A DNA stretch of 64,000 nt from Neorhizobium huautlense (GCF_002968575.1 NZ_PVBM01000016.1:62001-126000); one strand, 5' to 3'. Positions 54,947 to 63,561 are shown, counted from the first letter of the stretch. Numbers and translations are program-made. Notes: generated from the sequence alone by a model not told the origin.

Positions 54947-54997
54947 TGCCGGGCTATCTTGTTGAAAGTGTCGGGACGGAACCTCACGATTAGATGC
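54889..54997 (+). repeat. Four iterated 9-mers, possible IS21-type end
   Basis: Related strings ATTAAGTGC (54889), ATTAGATGC (54922), ATTTAGTGC (54941) and ATTAGATGC (54989) recur in direct orientation within 110 nt. Multiple short direct repeats of this kind are typical of the ends of IS21-family elements. No transposase is present nearby, so this is probably a remnant that truncated the preceding gene. The following stretch to 55156 has only a 57-codon frame (from ATG 54994) that I cannot identify. Confidence 0.4.
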
Positions 54998-55156
54998 AGA
55001 ACGACAACTGGATCACTATGATGTTTTTCCGGAAACAGGAAGCCGATGAAGGCAAGAAGATCTGCTGCAAGATGACGCGGTATTTCTGCCCGGTGCTTTC
55101 CGGTGGGAGAGGCGGCCCAGCCATCGAATCATCGATCCTGCAGATCGGCCAAAGGA

Positions 55157-56074
55157 TCATCGTGTGAAAAGGCGCTCGATCTCCCGGCGCTGGTCGGCGT
55201 GTTTGACCGGATTATCGTTCCTTAGCTTTTGAAGGTTGAGGATCTTCCAGCGGACGGCCGGCAAGTCGAGGGCGTGCGTCAGGCCGATAACCTCGAAGTC
55301 GGGTTCGCCATCGTGAAGAGACAGCAGAAACGTGCGGGCCTGGTCATCTAGGTGTGCCTGGATGTCCTTCAGGAGCCGCTCCCGGATATCCAGCAATTCA
55401 TCCAGCGCGACTTTCTGGATTGTCATTCCATCGAATTCTTGATTGAAGGCATGTGCGACGTCGACCCTATTGGGCTGCAGCAACTCATGGGGCGGGCGTC
55501 CGGAGCTCGCCACGTAGACGAGAAAGGTGCGAAACAGCGGGTCTGTCAGTCCTTCGTTTTCATAGAGCAACTTGATGTCGAAGAGATCGCGCGGATGTTG
55601 GCGATCGACTGCTGCATGCAGCTTGCCACCGAAGAGGTCTTCGAAGGCGACAACCTGCATTTCTGCAAAACCAAACTGATCTTCGACCCGCTCGCTGACC
55701 CTGCGTCGTTCGACGGGATGTACCGTGCCGCGGGCGACCGGAGAGGTTTCGACCTTGATTGCGGTCTGGCCCCGCCTCACCTCGACGCGTGTGTCGCCGC
55801 CGCCACCGCCGGCCATCCGCTTTGCCCGGACGCCCTTGATCCTCTCGACCTTTGCGGCCACCCGATCAAGGGCAAAGTCGATTTCGACTAGGCTCTCGTC
55901 CCTCGGTTTGAGCGGAAGGTAGGTCAGGTCGATATCGACCGAGAGGCGCGGGAGGTCTCTGTAGAAGAGATTGATGGCGGTGCCACCCTTCAATGCGAAA
56001 GCCGGTTCGTCGGCAATCATCGGCAAGGCCTGGACGAGGAGTTCGAGCTGGGAAAGATACTGGTCACGGGCCAT
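55157..56074 (-). CDS. AbiEii/AbiGii nucleotidyltransferase toxin
   Basis: The toxin of a type IV AbiE-like system, 305 residues when started at the ATG at 56074. The nucleotidyltransferase signature is clear: FALKGGTAINLFYRDLPR followed by SVDIDLTYLP at residues 25-55, then FEDLFGGKLHAAVDRQHPRDLFD, the conserved KLXA-RDXXD part. Such enzymes add nucleotides to an acceptor RNA and stop growth. It overlaps the antitoxin gene by 11 nt and is translated after it. The frame extends to 56239 inside the antitoxin gene, which I do not use. Confidence 0.88.
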   Translation of the reverse strand: MARDQYLSQLELLVQALPMIADEPAFALKGGTAINLFYRDLPRLSVDIDLTYLPLKPRDESLVEIDFALDRVAAKVERIKGVRAKRMAGGGGGDTRVEVRRGQTAIKVETSPVARGTVHPVERRRVSERVEDQFGFAEMQVVAFEDLFGGKLHAAVDRQHPRDLFDIKLLYENEGLTDPLFRTFLVYVASSGRPPHELLQPNRVDVAHAFNQEFDGMTIQKVALDELLDIRERLLKDIQAHLDDQARTFLLSLHDGEPDFEVIGLTHALDLPAVRWKILNLQKLRNDNPVKHADQRREIERLFTR

Positions 56075-56918
56075 CGTTGCCCTCGGGCTTTCCAGGAAGG
56101 TACTCCTCGGGAATGGTGATGCGGTATTTAGGATGCAGCTTGCCACCCTTGATGAATGAGCGATCGCCACTTCCAAGGTCGATGACCGATCGGTCAACAT
56201 GCTTGAGCCAGGCGTGCTCGTGGCGGTCGGCAAAGACAAAGAAGAGCCTTTTCACCTGGACTTTGGTGCAGTCGGCCAGAAGCTCGGTGATGCGGCGCGG
56301 ACGCAGGTTTGTCAGACCCTCGAAGATCGTATCGATGTTGTGAAAGCTTTCGTTGTCCGGCAGTTCGTCCAGCGCTTCGATGATGGCCCGCTCTGGCGTT
56401 GAGGCGCGTAACGTCCAGCTCTGCAGAAACAGGATGGCGTTGCCGTCCGGTTCAGCTGCTAGGGGCTCGATCCCAAGATCCGGCGTCTTGAAAAGACGTG
56501 TGCTGCGGAGGACGGGGAGGCCATTGGTGGGGAGGTTCGTGAGCCAGCGGGGCGCATCGCCGTAGATGAAGATTTTTTCGGCCGCCCCCAGCGCGAGGTA
56601 ATGTACATGCCCGCGAAGTCCGAGCGCTGTGCGGCCGCCGACATGGAACGGGTAATCCATGATGGTCTGTGCGGACATGACCGCGATGCGCCAGTCGATG
56701 CGTTCATCGGCTGAGCCGTCCCGGCCTGCGGGACGCCGATAGACGCCATGCATGACGGGCTTCAGCCAGCCGCGGCGGAGATAGTCATGCGTCGAACTGC
56801 GGCGGATTTCCATTTTCCGCATCCATGCAGAATCCACGATGAAGCCTGCCGGAACCTCATCCAGCATTGACTTTAGCTTATCGCGTTTTTGATCGCTCAT
56901 AACGGACAAAAATGGCAC
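56064..56918 (-). CDS. AbiEi antitoxin-like transcriptional regulator
   Basis: The protein has 284 residues from the GTG at 56918, or 278 from the ATG at 56900 (MSDQKRDKLK); neither start has a strong ribosome site. The N-terminal winged helix (MRKMEIRRSSTHDYLRRGWL) is followed by YRRPAGRDG and the AbiEi C-terminal domain with STPERAIIEALDELPDNESF. AbiEi binds DNA to repress the operon and neutralises the toxin without binding it tightly. It is the first gene, as usual, with a palindrome upstream at 56963. Confidence 0.85.
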   Translation of the reverse strand: MPFLSVMSDQKRDKLKSMLDEVPAGFIVDSAWMRKMEIRRSSTHDYLRRGWLKPVMHGVYRRPAGRDGSADERIDWRIAVMSAQTIMDYPFHVGGRTALGLRGHVHYLALGAAEKIFIYGDAPRWLTNLPTNGLPVLRSTRLFKTPDLGIEPLAAEPDGNAILFLQSWTLRASTPERAIIEALDELPDNESFHNIDTIFEGLTNLRPRRITELLADCTKVQVKRLFFVFADRHEHAWLKHVDRSVIDLGSGDRSFIKGGKLHPKYRITIPEEYLPGKPEGNDGP

Positions 56919-56962
56919 TAATTAAAGTACGTAGCAAGGACGACTTTGTAAAATAGAGAAAA

Positions 56963-56979
56963 TGTCCGTTTGAAACGGA
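56963..56979. promoter_or_regulatory. Palindrome upstream of abiE operon; also terminator-like
   Basis: GTCCGTTTGAAACGGAC has perfect 8-bp arms and lies 45-60 nt upstream of the antitoxin start. A further half site (GTCCGTT on the minus strand) overlaps the translation start near 56900-56910. This spacing fits an AbiEi operator. On the plus strand it is followed by TTTTT, so it could also act as a terminator, though no plus-strand gene precedes it. Confidence 0.55.
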
Positions 56980-57410
56980 CTTTTTCGATCAATGGCACGG
57001 CGATGAATGCCGTTCGTTCATCTTAAGGCTACTCCGCCCAAGGCTGCACGAACTCGATAGTTTTCATGCCCACGCGCAGAAAATGCGGGTCTTTGACCTC
57101 TTTGGTACTAACAAAGAAGAACGCGTGAACTGGCGGCCATGGAGTTCAACCACGCTCATCAAGGTAAAGCACACCGCCATCATCCGGCGTCGGCGACACA
57201 CAAATCATTCTCGGCGTCAGACTGCAACTAGCCAGCATCGTTTTGTTTGGCGACCCTTAAGGTGAACAGGCGATGAGGGTGGGCGGGCATTAGCGAGCCT
57301 GGTGTCGTTTGGGATGTGGACCGCCAACGCGATAGTCGTTATTAGCGAGGTTTGTCGCGATAACGAAGACGTCGCCGAAACATCACCGCAGACACCCAAG
57401 GCCTCTCAAA
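56980..57410. other. Gene-free region between abiE and syrB-like genes
   Basis: The 431-nt region has no supported gene; short frames such as 57083-57265 are rich in Arg and His and look non-coding. It should contain the promoter of the SyrB-like gene, but no clear -35/-10 pair stands out. Confidence 0.4.
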
Positions 57411-58073
57411 GTGAAAAAAGTCCAGCGCAACTTTGCCGTCGAGTACAGATCGGGTCGGCGAAAACTTAATTCCAATCCGAATTCCATCTGGGGAGACATG
57501 GATCTCAAGTCCGTTGCACAGGATCTGCAGGACGAGGCAATGCCATTCCTTCCGGAAACTTCCGAGGTTAGCAGCACCGGAATGTCTTTCAACGGAGAAC
57601 AACAGGCCGCGGCGTTGTTGACACCGCCGATTGAGCAGGAGACAAATGCATCGGCTTTACAGGAGACCTTAATGGCCGACGAAAACAATACGATGACTGA
57701 TGCTGACACGCCGGCCACGGCGACGCCCGATGTACCCAAGAAGGAGCGCAAACCTCGCGCCAGGAAGGCGGCGCCTGAAACCGCCTCTGCAACGGTTTCG
57801 CCGCAACCGGCAGCGGCATCGAATGCCGCAGCGGTCAAGCCGAAGAGAGGACGCAAGGCAAAGTCCGAGGAGGCTGCGGCAAGCGCCAAACGTGCGCCTG
57901 TCAAACGCGCTCCGAAGGCCGTACAAGCAGCCACCGCTCCGTCTGTAGCGGCAGTTGACGAGTTTGCTGATCTTCTGCAGCTGGAAGAAGAAAACCAAAG
58001 ACTGCGCAAGCAGCTGGCCGAAAAGCTCCGTGCTGAAAATGCCGATCTGCGAAAGCGGCTCAACCTCGGTTGA
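57411..58073 (+). CDS. SyrB-like regulator with conserved N-terminal extension
   Basis: The 220-residue product has three parts: an N-terminal region (FAVEYRSGRRKL, then NSIWGDMDLKSVAQDLQ) that recurs in rhizobial regulators; a basic Ala/Lys/Arg/Pro-rich middle (residues 105-185); and a C-terminal leucine-zipper-like segment (LEEENQRLRKQLAEKL). The last two parts match SyrB, a symbiotic-gene repressor in Sinorhizobium. The long form begins with GTG at 57411; an internal ATG at 57672 with AGGAG seven nt upstream would give a 133-residue SyrB-length protein. Both may be made. Confidence 0.65.
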   Translation: MKKVQRNFAVEYRSGRRKLNSNPNSIWGDMDLKSVAQDLQDEAMPFLPETSEVSSTGMSFNGEQQAAALLTPPIEQETNASALQETLMADENNTMTDADTPATATPDVPKKERKPRARKAAPETASATVSPQPAAASNAAAVKPKRGRKAKSEEAAASAKRAPVKRAPKAVQAATAPSVAAVDEFADLLQLEEENQRLRKQLAEKLRAENADLRKRLNLG

Positions 58074-58204
58074 CAGGTGGCGGCTGGTTAAGCGCTGGCT
58101 GCATTCAAGAGGTTATCTCGAAACGAACATATTGGCGGCGGCTGGTCCTGCCGCCATCGCTTTTGCCCGCCTGCATGACGGGGGTAGAATATGAGGTCGG
58201 ATAT

Positions 58205-58756
58205 ATGGCGTCTCCGTGGAAACTTCTTGCTCGGCTGGTGTCACCGCGACGTCGGCAGCGCCAGGAACATGGCTCGACCGAAGATGTGAAGCCGGACCTG
58301 TTGGCCATCGCCAACCTGACTGAAACGGCTGCCGATAACGGATTGAACACCGCGGCGCCTCCGGTCGACGAAAAGCCGGTCGCCGACGAACAATCGGAAG
58401 CGGTGTCAGCGGACCCGGATCATTCCGACGAAACCGCAAGCATTATCCATGGCACGGCCGATAGCGAGGACGCCAGGCTTGCGGAGGCGGCTGATCCGGC
58501 CCTGTCCGATGAGCCCGGTACGATCGCACGCGAAGCACCAAAACCCTTCGAAGGTATTACGCGAAGGCGCAGGAAACTGACCAAGTCAGCGGAGCCGGTT
58601 GAAGCTGGTTTACCTCCCTCTGCAGCCGCTCCCTCCGTTTCTGACGACAAGATCAGTCTTGACGAAGAAATCAAGCTGCTTCGGAACCAACTCGCGCGTA
58701 AGCTTCAGCTGCAAAATGCACAACTGGAGAGGATGCTAGAGCGTTTCGAACGCTGA
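58205..58756 (+). CDS. SyrB-related protein with matching C-terminal coiled coil
   Basis: The 183-residue product begins MASPWKLLARLVSPRRRQ, has an acidic low-complexity middle and ends with EIKLLRNQLARKLQLQNAQL, which parallels the C-terminus of the preceding SyrB-like protein. I choose the ATG at 58205, preceded by GAGGTCGG; the frame opens at 58070, overlapping the syrB-like stop. The two genes are adjacent, probably co-transcribed, and their coiled coils may heterodimerise. Confidence 0.6.
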   Translation: MASPWKLLARLVSPRRRQRQEHGSTEDVKPDLLAIANLTETAADNGLNTAAPPVDEKPVADEQSEAVSADPDHSDETASIIHGTADSEDARLAEAADPALSDEPGTIAREAPKPFEGITRRRRKLTKSAEPVEAGLPPSAAAPSVSDDKISLDEEIKLLRNQLARKLQLQNAQLERMLERFER

Positions 58757-59009
58757 ACGTATCATTCAATAAATGGGCGAATCCTCGTTTGCTCGGCAGA
58801 GCGTCACACTGCCTCCTTTCCACTAGCGTTCGGCTGCTGACATTCCTCGTGACCCGAGGGTGTTCGTGACCCCCCGTCATCGATGCGCTTCGACCTACAA
58901 TTAGGCCAGAGTGCCTCGTATGGGTTTCCGGAGCCGTGGGTGTGCTTAGGTCACCAACCTGATTGCCGTCACAGCTCAGACAACGCCCTGTGCTCGGCCG
59001 CAGCTGCCT

Positions 59010-59183
59010 TCAGCGTTTCGATTGTTCGGTTTCCTCGCGAAACAGGTTGAGCATCACAGCTGCCGCAAGCTCGACGTCCGAATTGTCCTTAGTCAAACCG
59101 CGTTGCGCCCCCCATTCCTCCAGCACAACGTCCAGGATTTCCAGTTCGTCCGGCCCAAAGGTGGTTTCCAGAAACTGATGCAT
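59010..59183 (-). CDS. Small conserved-looking hypothetical protein (57 aa)
   Basis: A short frame on the minus strand encodes 57 residues beginning MHQFLETTFGPDELEILD and including LEEWGAQRGLTKDNSDVELA, followed by AAAVMLNLFREE. The amphipathic helices and the phrase ELAAAVMLNLFRE resemble small rhizobial hypothetical proteins. No strong ribosome site is visible. It is divergent from the large ParB-like gene. The region 58757-59009 before it holds nothing else recognisable. Confidence 0.55.
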   Translation of the reverse strand: MHQFLETTFGPDELEILDVVLEEWGAQRGLTKDNSDVELAAAVMLNLFREETEQSKR

Positions 59184-59355
59184 GCTCGAATGACCTGTTC
59201 ACAAGTGACGGCCGCAATGTGGGTAGGGATCGGCGCGGATCAAGGGCGGATTCGCATGCGGAGCGGTTGCAGAGAGGAAGAGGAGGGAAGGGGAGCTGTG
59301 ACGGATTGAGAGGGTTGGAGAGAGGCTCCGGCCGGTCCGTCATGGAGAAACTGAC

Positions 59356-61473
59356 ATGGCACAAGCCATCCAGAAAATCACCCTCAGTGCAGCCCAGGAT
59401 ATTCCCTTCAACAAGCTGGTGCTCAGCCAGCAGAACGTCCGCAAGATCAAGGCGGGCATCTCGATCGAGGATCTGGCGGAAGACATCGCCCATCGCGGGC
59501 TGCTGACCAGCCTCAACGTCCGTCCCGAACTCGACGGCGATGGCAACGAGACCGGCATCTATCGTATCCCAGCCGGCGGTCGTCGCTATCGCGCCCTTGA
59601 GCGGCTGGTTGCGCAGAAGCGACTGGCCAAAGCCGCCGGCGTTCCCTGCATCGTCAGTAAAGGCGAGACGCTGGAGGTCGAGGATTCGCTCGCCGAGAAC
59701 GTCCAGCGCGTCAGCCTTCATCCGCTCGATCAGTTCCGCGCATTCCAGACTCTCTGGGAGCAGGGGCTTGGCGAGGAGGAGATCGCGGCGCGCTTCTTCG
59801 TCTCGGTTGCCACCGTCAAGCAGCGCCTGCGGCTGGCCTCCGTCTCGCCGCGACTGCTCGATCTTTATGCCGAAGACGAGATGACGCTCGAGCAGATCAT
59901 GGCCTTCTCGATCACCAACGACCCTGTTCGCCAGGAGCAGGTCTGGGATACGGTGTCGCGTTCGCATAGCCGTGAACCTTATTATGTTCGCCGGCTGCTG
60001 ACAGAGACCGCCATCCGCGCTAGCGACCGCCGCGCCGTCTATGTCGGTATCGAGGCCTATGAAGCGGCCGGTGGCGTGACCATGCGCGATCTGTTCGACC
60101 AGGATCAGGGCGGCTGGCTGCAGGATCCGGCCCTGCTCGAGCAGCTCGTGATGGAGAAGCTGAAGGCTGACGCCGAGGCGGTCCGCGTGAGCGAAGGCTG
60201 GAAGTGGGTCCAAGCCGCTTTTGATTTCCCCTACGGTCACACGTCCGGGCTGCGCCGCTTCTATGGCGAGCAGGTCGAAATGACAGAAGACGAACTGGCC
60301 CGCTATGATGCCAACCGCGCCGAATACGACAAGCTCGACGCGGAATATGCGGAGGCAGACGAGTACTCGGAAGCGACCGAACAGAGGCTGGAGGAGCTTG
60401 GTAGCGAACTCGACCGCCTGAATGACCGTCCATATTTCTTCGATCCGCAAGAGGTTGCCCGCGGCGGCGTCTTCGTCTCGCTCGGCGCCAGCGGCGAACT
60501 CAAGATCGAGCGCGGCTTTGTGCGGCCTGAGGATGAGCCGAAGGGCGAGACCGATCCCTCCGCTGATGCCGGCGATAATGACGTCGATCAAGGCAATGAC
60601 CTTGCGGGAACCGGTGCCGCCAGCGGGGAGGGCGCCCAACCGGACGACGAGGATGAAACGATCAAGCCGCTTCCCGATCGCCTGATCCTCGACCTGACAG
60701 CGGCGCGCACGGTTGCTTTGCGCAATTCACTCGCGAACGATCCTGTCATCGCCTTCGTCGCGGTCCTGCACGCCTTCGTCCTAAAGGCCTTCTACGTCTA
60801 CGGCTCGGATTCATGCCTGGAGGTGACGCTGCAGAGCACCCGCTTCAGCCAGACGCCGGGGCTCGGCGACACGGTCTGGGCGAAGGAGATCGATCAGCGG
60901 CATGAAGGCTGGGGCCAGGATCTGCCCAAGGATCCGAACGATCTCTGGGATTTCCTGATCACGCTCGACGAGGTCAGCCAGCAGGCGTTGTTTGCGCATT
61001 GCGCCTCGTTGTCGGTCAATGCGGTGATCGAACCATGGAACAAGCGCACCCGGGCGATTGCACATGCCGATCAGCTTGCCCGCTCGATCGGTTTAGATAT
61101 GGTCGAAGCCGGCTGGACACCGACTGCCGACAACTATCTCGGCCGGGTCACCAAGGCACGCATTCTGCAGGCGGTCCGGGAGGCCAAGGGCGATCAGGCG
61201 GCAGAGCTGATCGGCCACCTCAAGAAGACCGAGATGGCCCGCGAGGCTGAACGGTTAATGGCCGGTAGTGGTTGGCTTCCGGAGCCTCTCCGTCTTGTGA
61301 CAGATGTCGCTTCCGTCGACGACGCGACGTGCGAAAACGCCGAGATACTGAGCGGCGATGCCGCCGGGAGCGGCAATTCCGATCTCCCAGCGTTCCTGAC
61401 TGATAACGGGGACGATGCCCACGCTGCGACTGACGAAGTCAACGAAGAACGGCATCTCGACGCCGCCGAATAA
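59356..61473 (+). CDS. Large ParB/RepB/Spo0J-family protein
   Basis: The 705-residue protein has an N-terminal ParB/Srx-like nuclease-fold domain (residues 20-110: LVLSQQNVRKI, RIPAGGRRYRALERLV, EDSLAENVQRVSLHPLDQFR) and a KorB-type HTH (EEEIAARFFVSVATVKQRLR). A long C-terminal part with acidic linkers (residues 300-440) follows. It is twice the length of ordinary ParB. It heads a widely conserved plasmid operon in rhizobia, distinct from the RepB partition gene. The role may be plasmid gene regulation or DNA organisation. The ATG is preceded by GGAG. Confidence 0.85.
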   Translation: MAQAIQKITLSAAQDIPFNKLVLSQQNVRKIKAGISIEDLAEDIAHRGLLTSLNVRPELDGDGNETGIYRIPAGGRRYRALERLVAQKRLAKAAGVPCIVSKGETLEVEDSLAENVQRVSLHPLDQFRAFQTLWEQGLGEEEIAARFFVSVATVKQRLRLASVSPRLLDLYAEDEMTLEQIMAFSITNDPVRQEQVWDTVSRSHSREPYYVRRLLTETAIRASDRRAVYVGIEAYEAAGGVTMRDLFDQDQGGWLQDPALLEQLVMEKLKADAEAVRVSEGWKWVQAAFDFPYGHTSGLRRFYGEQVEMTEDELARYDANRAEYDKLDAEYAEADEYSEATEQRLEELGSELDRLNDRPYFFDPQEVARGGVFVSLGASGELKIERGFVRPEDEPKGETDPSADAGDNDVDQGNDLAGTGAASGEGAQPDDEDETIKPLPDRLILDLTAARTVALRNSLANDPVIAFVAVLHAFVLKAFYVYGSDSCLEVTLQSTRFSQTPGLGDTVWAKEIDQRHEGWGQDLPKDPNDLWDFLITLDEVSQQALFAHCASLSVNAVIEPWNKRTRAIAHADQLARSIGLDMVEAGWTPTADNYLGRVTKARILQAVREAKGDQAAELIGHLKKTEMAREAERLMAGSGWLPEPLRLVTDVASVDDATCENAEILSGDAAGSGNSDLPAFLTDNGDDAHAATDEVNEERHLDAAE

Positions 61474-61497
61474 CTGTCCTCCCAGAGTTCAACCGAC

Positions 61498-61524
61498 GGC
61501 CCGGCTCCGAAAGGAGACCGGGCC
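61498..61524 (+). terminator. Intercistronic hairpin 1 with GAAA tetraloop
   Basis: GGCCCGGCTCC pairs with GGAG-A-CCGGGCC around a GAAA tetraloop, an 11-bp stem with one bulged A. It lacks a T-run, so it may be an RNA-stability element or attenuator rather than a terminator. It lies between the ParB-like gene and the next gene. Confidence 0.6.
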
Positions 61525-61548
61525 GCTTCCATATTCAGGAGCATTTCA

Positions 61549-62205
61549 ATGCCCGACTTTACGATCGAATCCACCTATCACCTGCCGGTTTTTCGGCATC
61601 GAACTTATGCGGCTGACACGCTCGAGGCCGCCTGCCGGGCCGCCGTCGACGACGACAATTGGGATCTCGCCGAGAAAGACTACGATTCCTCCGGCGAGGT
61701 TCATATCACCGGCGTCTGGGAAGGCGCCGATAGCGCCTACAACGGGGGGTCAGTTCCGGTGCCCTCGCAATTCGATGAAGCTGTCCAGCGGCGTGCACGT
61801 CATTTCGAGATCCTGCTCGGCCTGTTGAAGATCTTCTTCGACGACGCGCCAGCAGCACGGCCTCCGTCGCCCGACTGGCTTGCCCGCTCGGCCTGGGAGA
61901 TAGCGCGTGGTGAGGCAATCCTTGGCAACGCTCTGGATCCCGATGAGCCTGTGGATCCGCCAAAGGCGACCCATGTCCTTGGCCGGCTGCAGGAAGAGCA
62001 GGTTCGGGATGCGATCGCCGCCGTACTGGAGGTCGATGACAATTTCCGAGCGCTTTCGCCGGCGGCCGTAACCGACGACGAGATCCACACCGCCTGCCTC
62101 ACGATCGCGACGACGATGGATGTCTCGGATGTCGTCGGCAATGCCGAATTCCAGGCAGCGCTTGCGGCGATCCGGGCAGCGCATCAGCGCCTCCATCCAG
62201 CTTGA
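61549..62205 (+). CDS. Hypothetical protein of the ParB-like plasmid operon
   Basis: The 218-residue protein is not assigned to a named family. The N-terminus (MPDFTIESTYHLPVFRHRTY) precedes a short beta-rich part with DNWDLAEKDYDSSGEVHITG, and the C-terminal half is helical. The ATG at 61549 follows AGGAG. It lies between the ParB-like and DUF932 genes, separated from each by a GC-rich hairpin, an order I recognise from other rhizobial plasmids. Confidence 0.65.
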   Translation: MPDFTIESTYHLPVFRHRTYAADTLEAACRAAVDDDNWDLAEKDYDSSGEVHITGVWEGADSAYNGGSVPVPSQFDEAVQRRARHFEILLGLLKIFFDDAPAARPPSPDWLARSAWEIARGEAILGNALDPDEPVDPPKATHVLGRLQEEQVRDAIAAVLEVDDNFRALSPAAVTDDEIHTACLTIATTMDVSDVVGNAEFQAALAAIRAAHQRLHPA

Positions 62206-62237
62206 TCGACCATCAGCCATTTTACTTCCCCAACCCA

Positions 62238-62266
62238 GCCCGGCCACAGCGCCGGGCGTTTGTTTT
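62238..62266 (+). terminator. Intercistronic hairpin 2
   Basis: GCCCGGC, a 6-nt loop and GCCGGGC form a 7-bp perfect stem followed by GTTTGTTTT. It is terminator-like but lies 12 nt before the next start codon, so partial termination or RNA processing seems likely. Confidence 0.6.
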
Positions 62267-62278
62267 CAGGAGACTCCC

Positions 62279-63460
62279 ATGAACACTTTAACACACGAGG
62301 TTTCCTCGGGCTTCAAGGTCGATATATCGCGCGGCGAACGCATCGGCCGCGTTTCTTCGGAGTGGTTTTCGCGCCCCGATGACGAGCGGTTCCTGTCGCT
62401 GACCGAGCTCTACGATACCGTCCGGTCCCGGGCCGACCGCGCCAATGCGCGAACGATCGAAAGTGCTGCGATCCGAGTCGAGGCAACCCGCGAAAATGCG
62501 GAGCGGCTTGAGCTTCTTATTCCAGGTCAGCGCCAACCGATCGCTCCGACCCATTGGAGCTACGGCCAGCTGTGCAGCCTGGTCGGCGCACCCTCCACCT
62601 ACATGCGTCAGCTGCCGGCGCCGCTGGCCGCGATCAATCTGCAGCATGGTCTGCTCAATCATCGTGCCGAGCTCGTCAAAACGCTCGAGATGGATGACGG
62701 CCGACTGGCGCTGCGTGCGGTGACTGGGCCGGAATACGGCCGCATCTGGGACCACGAACTGGTCTCGGCGGTGATGAAGATCGCCGGCAATGGGACCGGC
62801 GACACGATGTGGAAAGTGCCGGGTGTCCTGGATTGGTCGACGATGACCCACAATCCGTTTGTCGACATCACCAAGGATACGACGACGCTCTATGCCAGCG
62901 ACAGGGACGTCTTCCTGTTCCTGGTCGACGACACCCATCCGATCGAAGCCGGGCGATTGCCGAACGGCGAGCCGGACCTCTACTTCCGCGGCTTCTACGC
63001 CTGGAACTCGGAGGTCGGATCGAAGACGCTCGGCATCGCCTCCTTTTATTTGCGGGCGGTCTGCGCCAACCGCAATCTCTGGGGCACGGAGAATTTCGAG
63101 GAGATCACCATCCGGCACTCGAAGTTCGCCGCCCAGCGCTTTGCGCATGAGGCGGCACCCGCGCTGACCAGCTTCGCCAATTCCTCTCCGGCGCCATTCA
63201 TCGCCGGCATCAAGGCGGCGCGGGAGCGGATCGTCGCGCGCAAGGACGACGACCGAGAGACGTTCCTACGTCGGCGCGGCTTTTCCAAAGGCGAGACCGG
63301 CAAGGTGATCGAGATGGTTCTGTCGGAGGAGGGCCGGCCACCGGAATCGATCTTCGATTTCGTGCAGGGCATCACCGCGCTGGCGCGCACCAAAACCCAT
63401 CAGGACACGCGTCTCGAACTCGAAAGCAAGGCCAAGAAGCTGCTCGAAAGCGCTGCCTGA
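62279..63460 (+). CDS. DUF932 domain-containing protein
   Basis: This 393-residue member of the DUF932 family is found in phages and plasmids, where it is often next to DNA-modification or recombination genes. Family segments include YGQLCSLVGAPSTYMRQLPA near residue 95, VTGPEYGRIWDHELVSAV and RGFYAWNSEVGSKTLGIASF. I start it at the ATG at 62279 with CAGGAG upstream; the frame is open from 62120 inside the previous gene. The biochemical role is unknown. Confidence 0.82.
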   Translation: MNTLTHEVSSGFKVDISRGERIGRVSSEWFSRPDDERFLSLTELYDTVRSRADRANARTIESAAIRVEATRENAERLELLIPGQRQPIAPTHWSYGQLCSLVGAPSTYMRQLPAPLAAINLQHGLLNHRAELVKTLEMDDGRLALRAVTGPEYGRIWDHELVSAVMKIAGNGTGDTMWKVPGVLDWSTMTHNPFVDITKDTTTLYASDRDVFLFLVDDTHPIEAGRLPNGEPDLYFRGFYAWNSEVGSKTLGIASFYLRAVCANRNLWGTENFEEITIRHSKFAAQRFAHEAAPALTSFANSSPAPFIAGIKAARERIVARKDDDRETFLRRRGFSKGETGKVIEMVLSEEGRPPESIFDFVQGITALARTKTHQDTRLELESKAKKLLESAA

Positions 63461-63520
63461 CATGTTCACGCGCGCCGGCTCAAACCGGCCGCCTCAGCAC
63501 CGCCCAATCGTCATCCCAGA

Positions 63521-63545
63521 GCCCGGTCAAGCGCCGGGCCTTATT
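63521..63545 (+). terminator. Intercistronic hairpin 3
   Basis: GCCCGG and CCGGGC form a 6-bp stem with a 7-nt loop, followed by CTTATTTTG. It is the third hairpin of similar core sequence in the same operon and lies 16 nt before the next start codon. Confidence 0.5.
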
Positions 63546-63561
63546 TTGTCCGGAGCACCCA

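Noticed and set aside
57083-57265. 60-codon frame before the syrB-like gene
   Set aside because: Arg/His/Thr-rich translation with no ribosome site; looks non-coding.
59089-60639. 516-codon open frame on the minus strand across the ParB-like gene
   Set aside because: It is antisense to a well-supported ParB-like coding sequence with clear motifs and ribosome site; high GC content commonly leaves such mirror frames open.
62288-63148. 286-codon minus-strand frame inside the DUF932 gene
   Set aside because: Antisense shadow of a recognisable gene; composition is rich in Arg, Asp and Gly without a domain.
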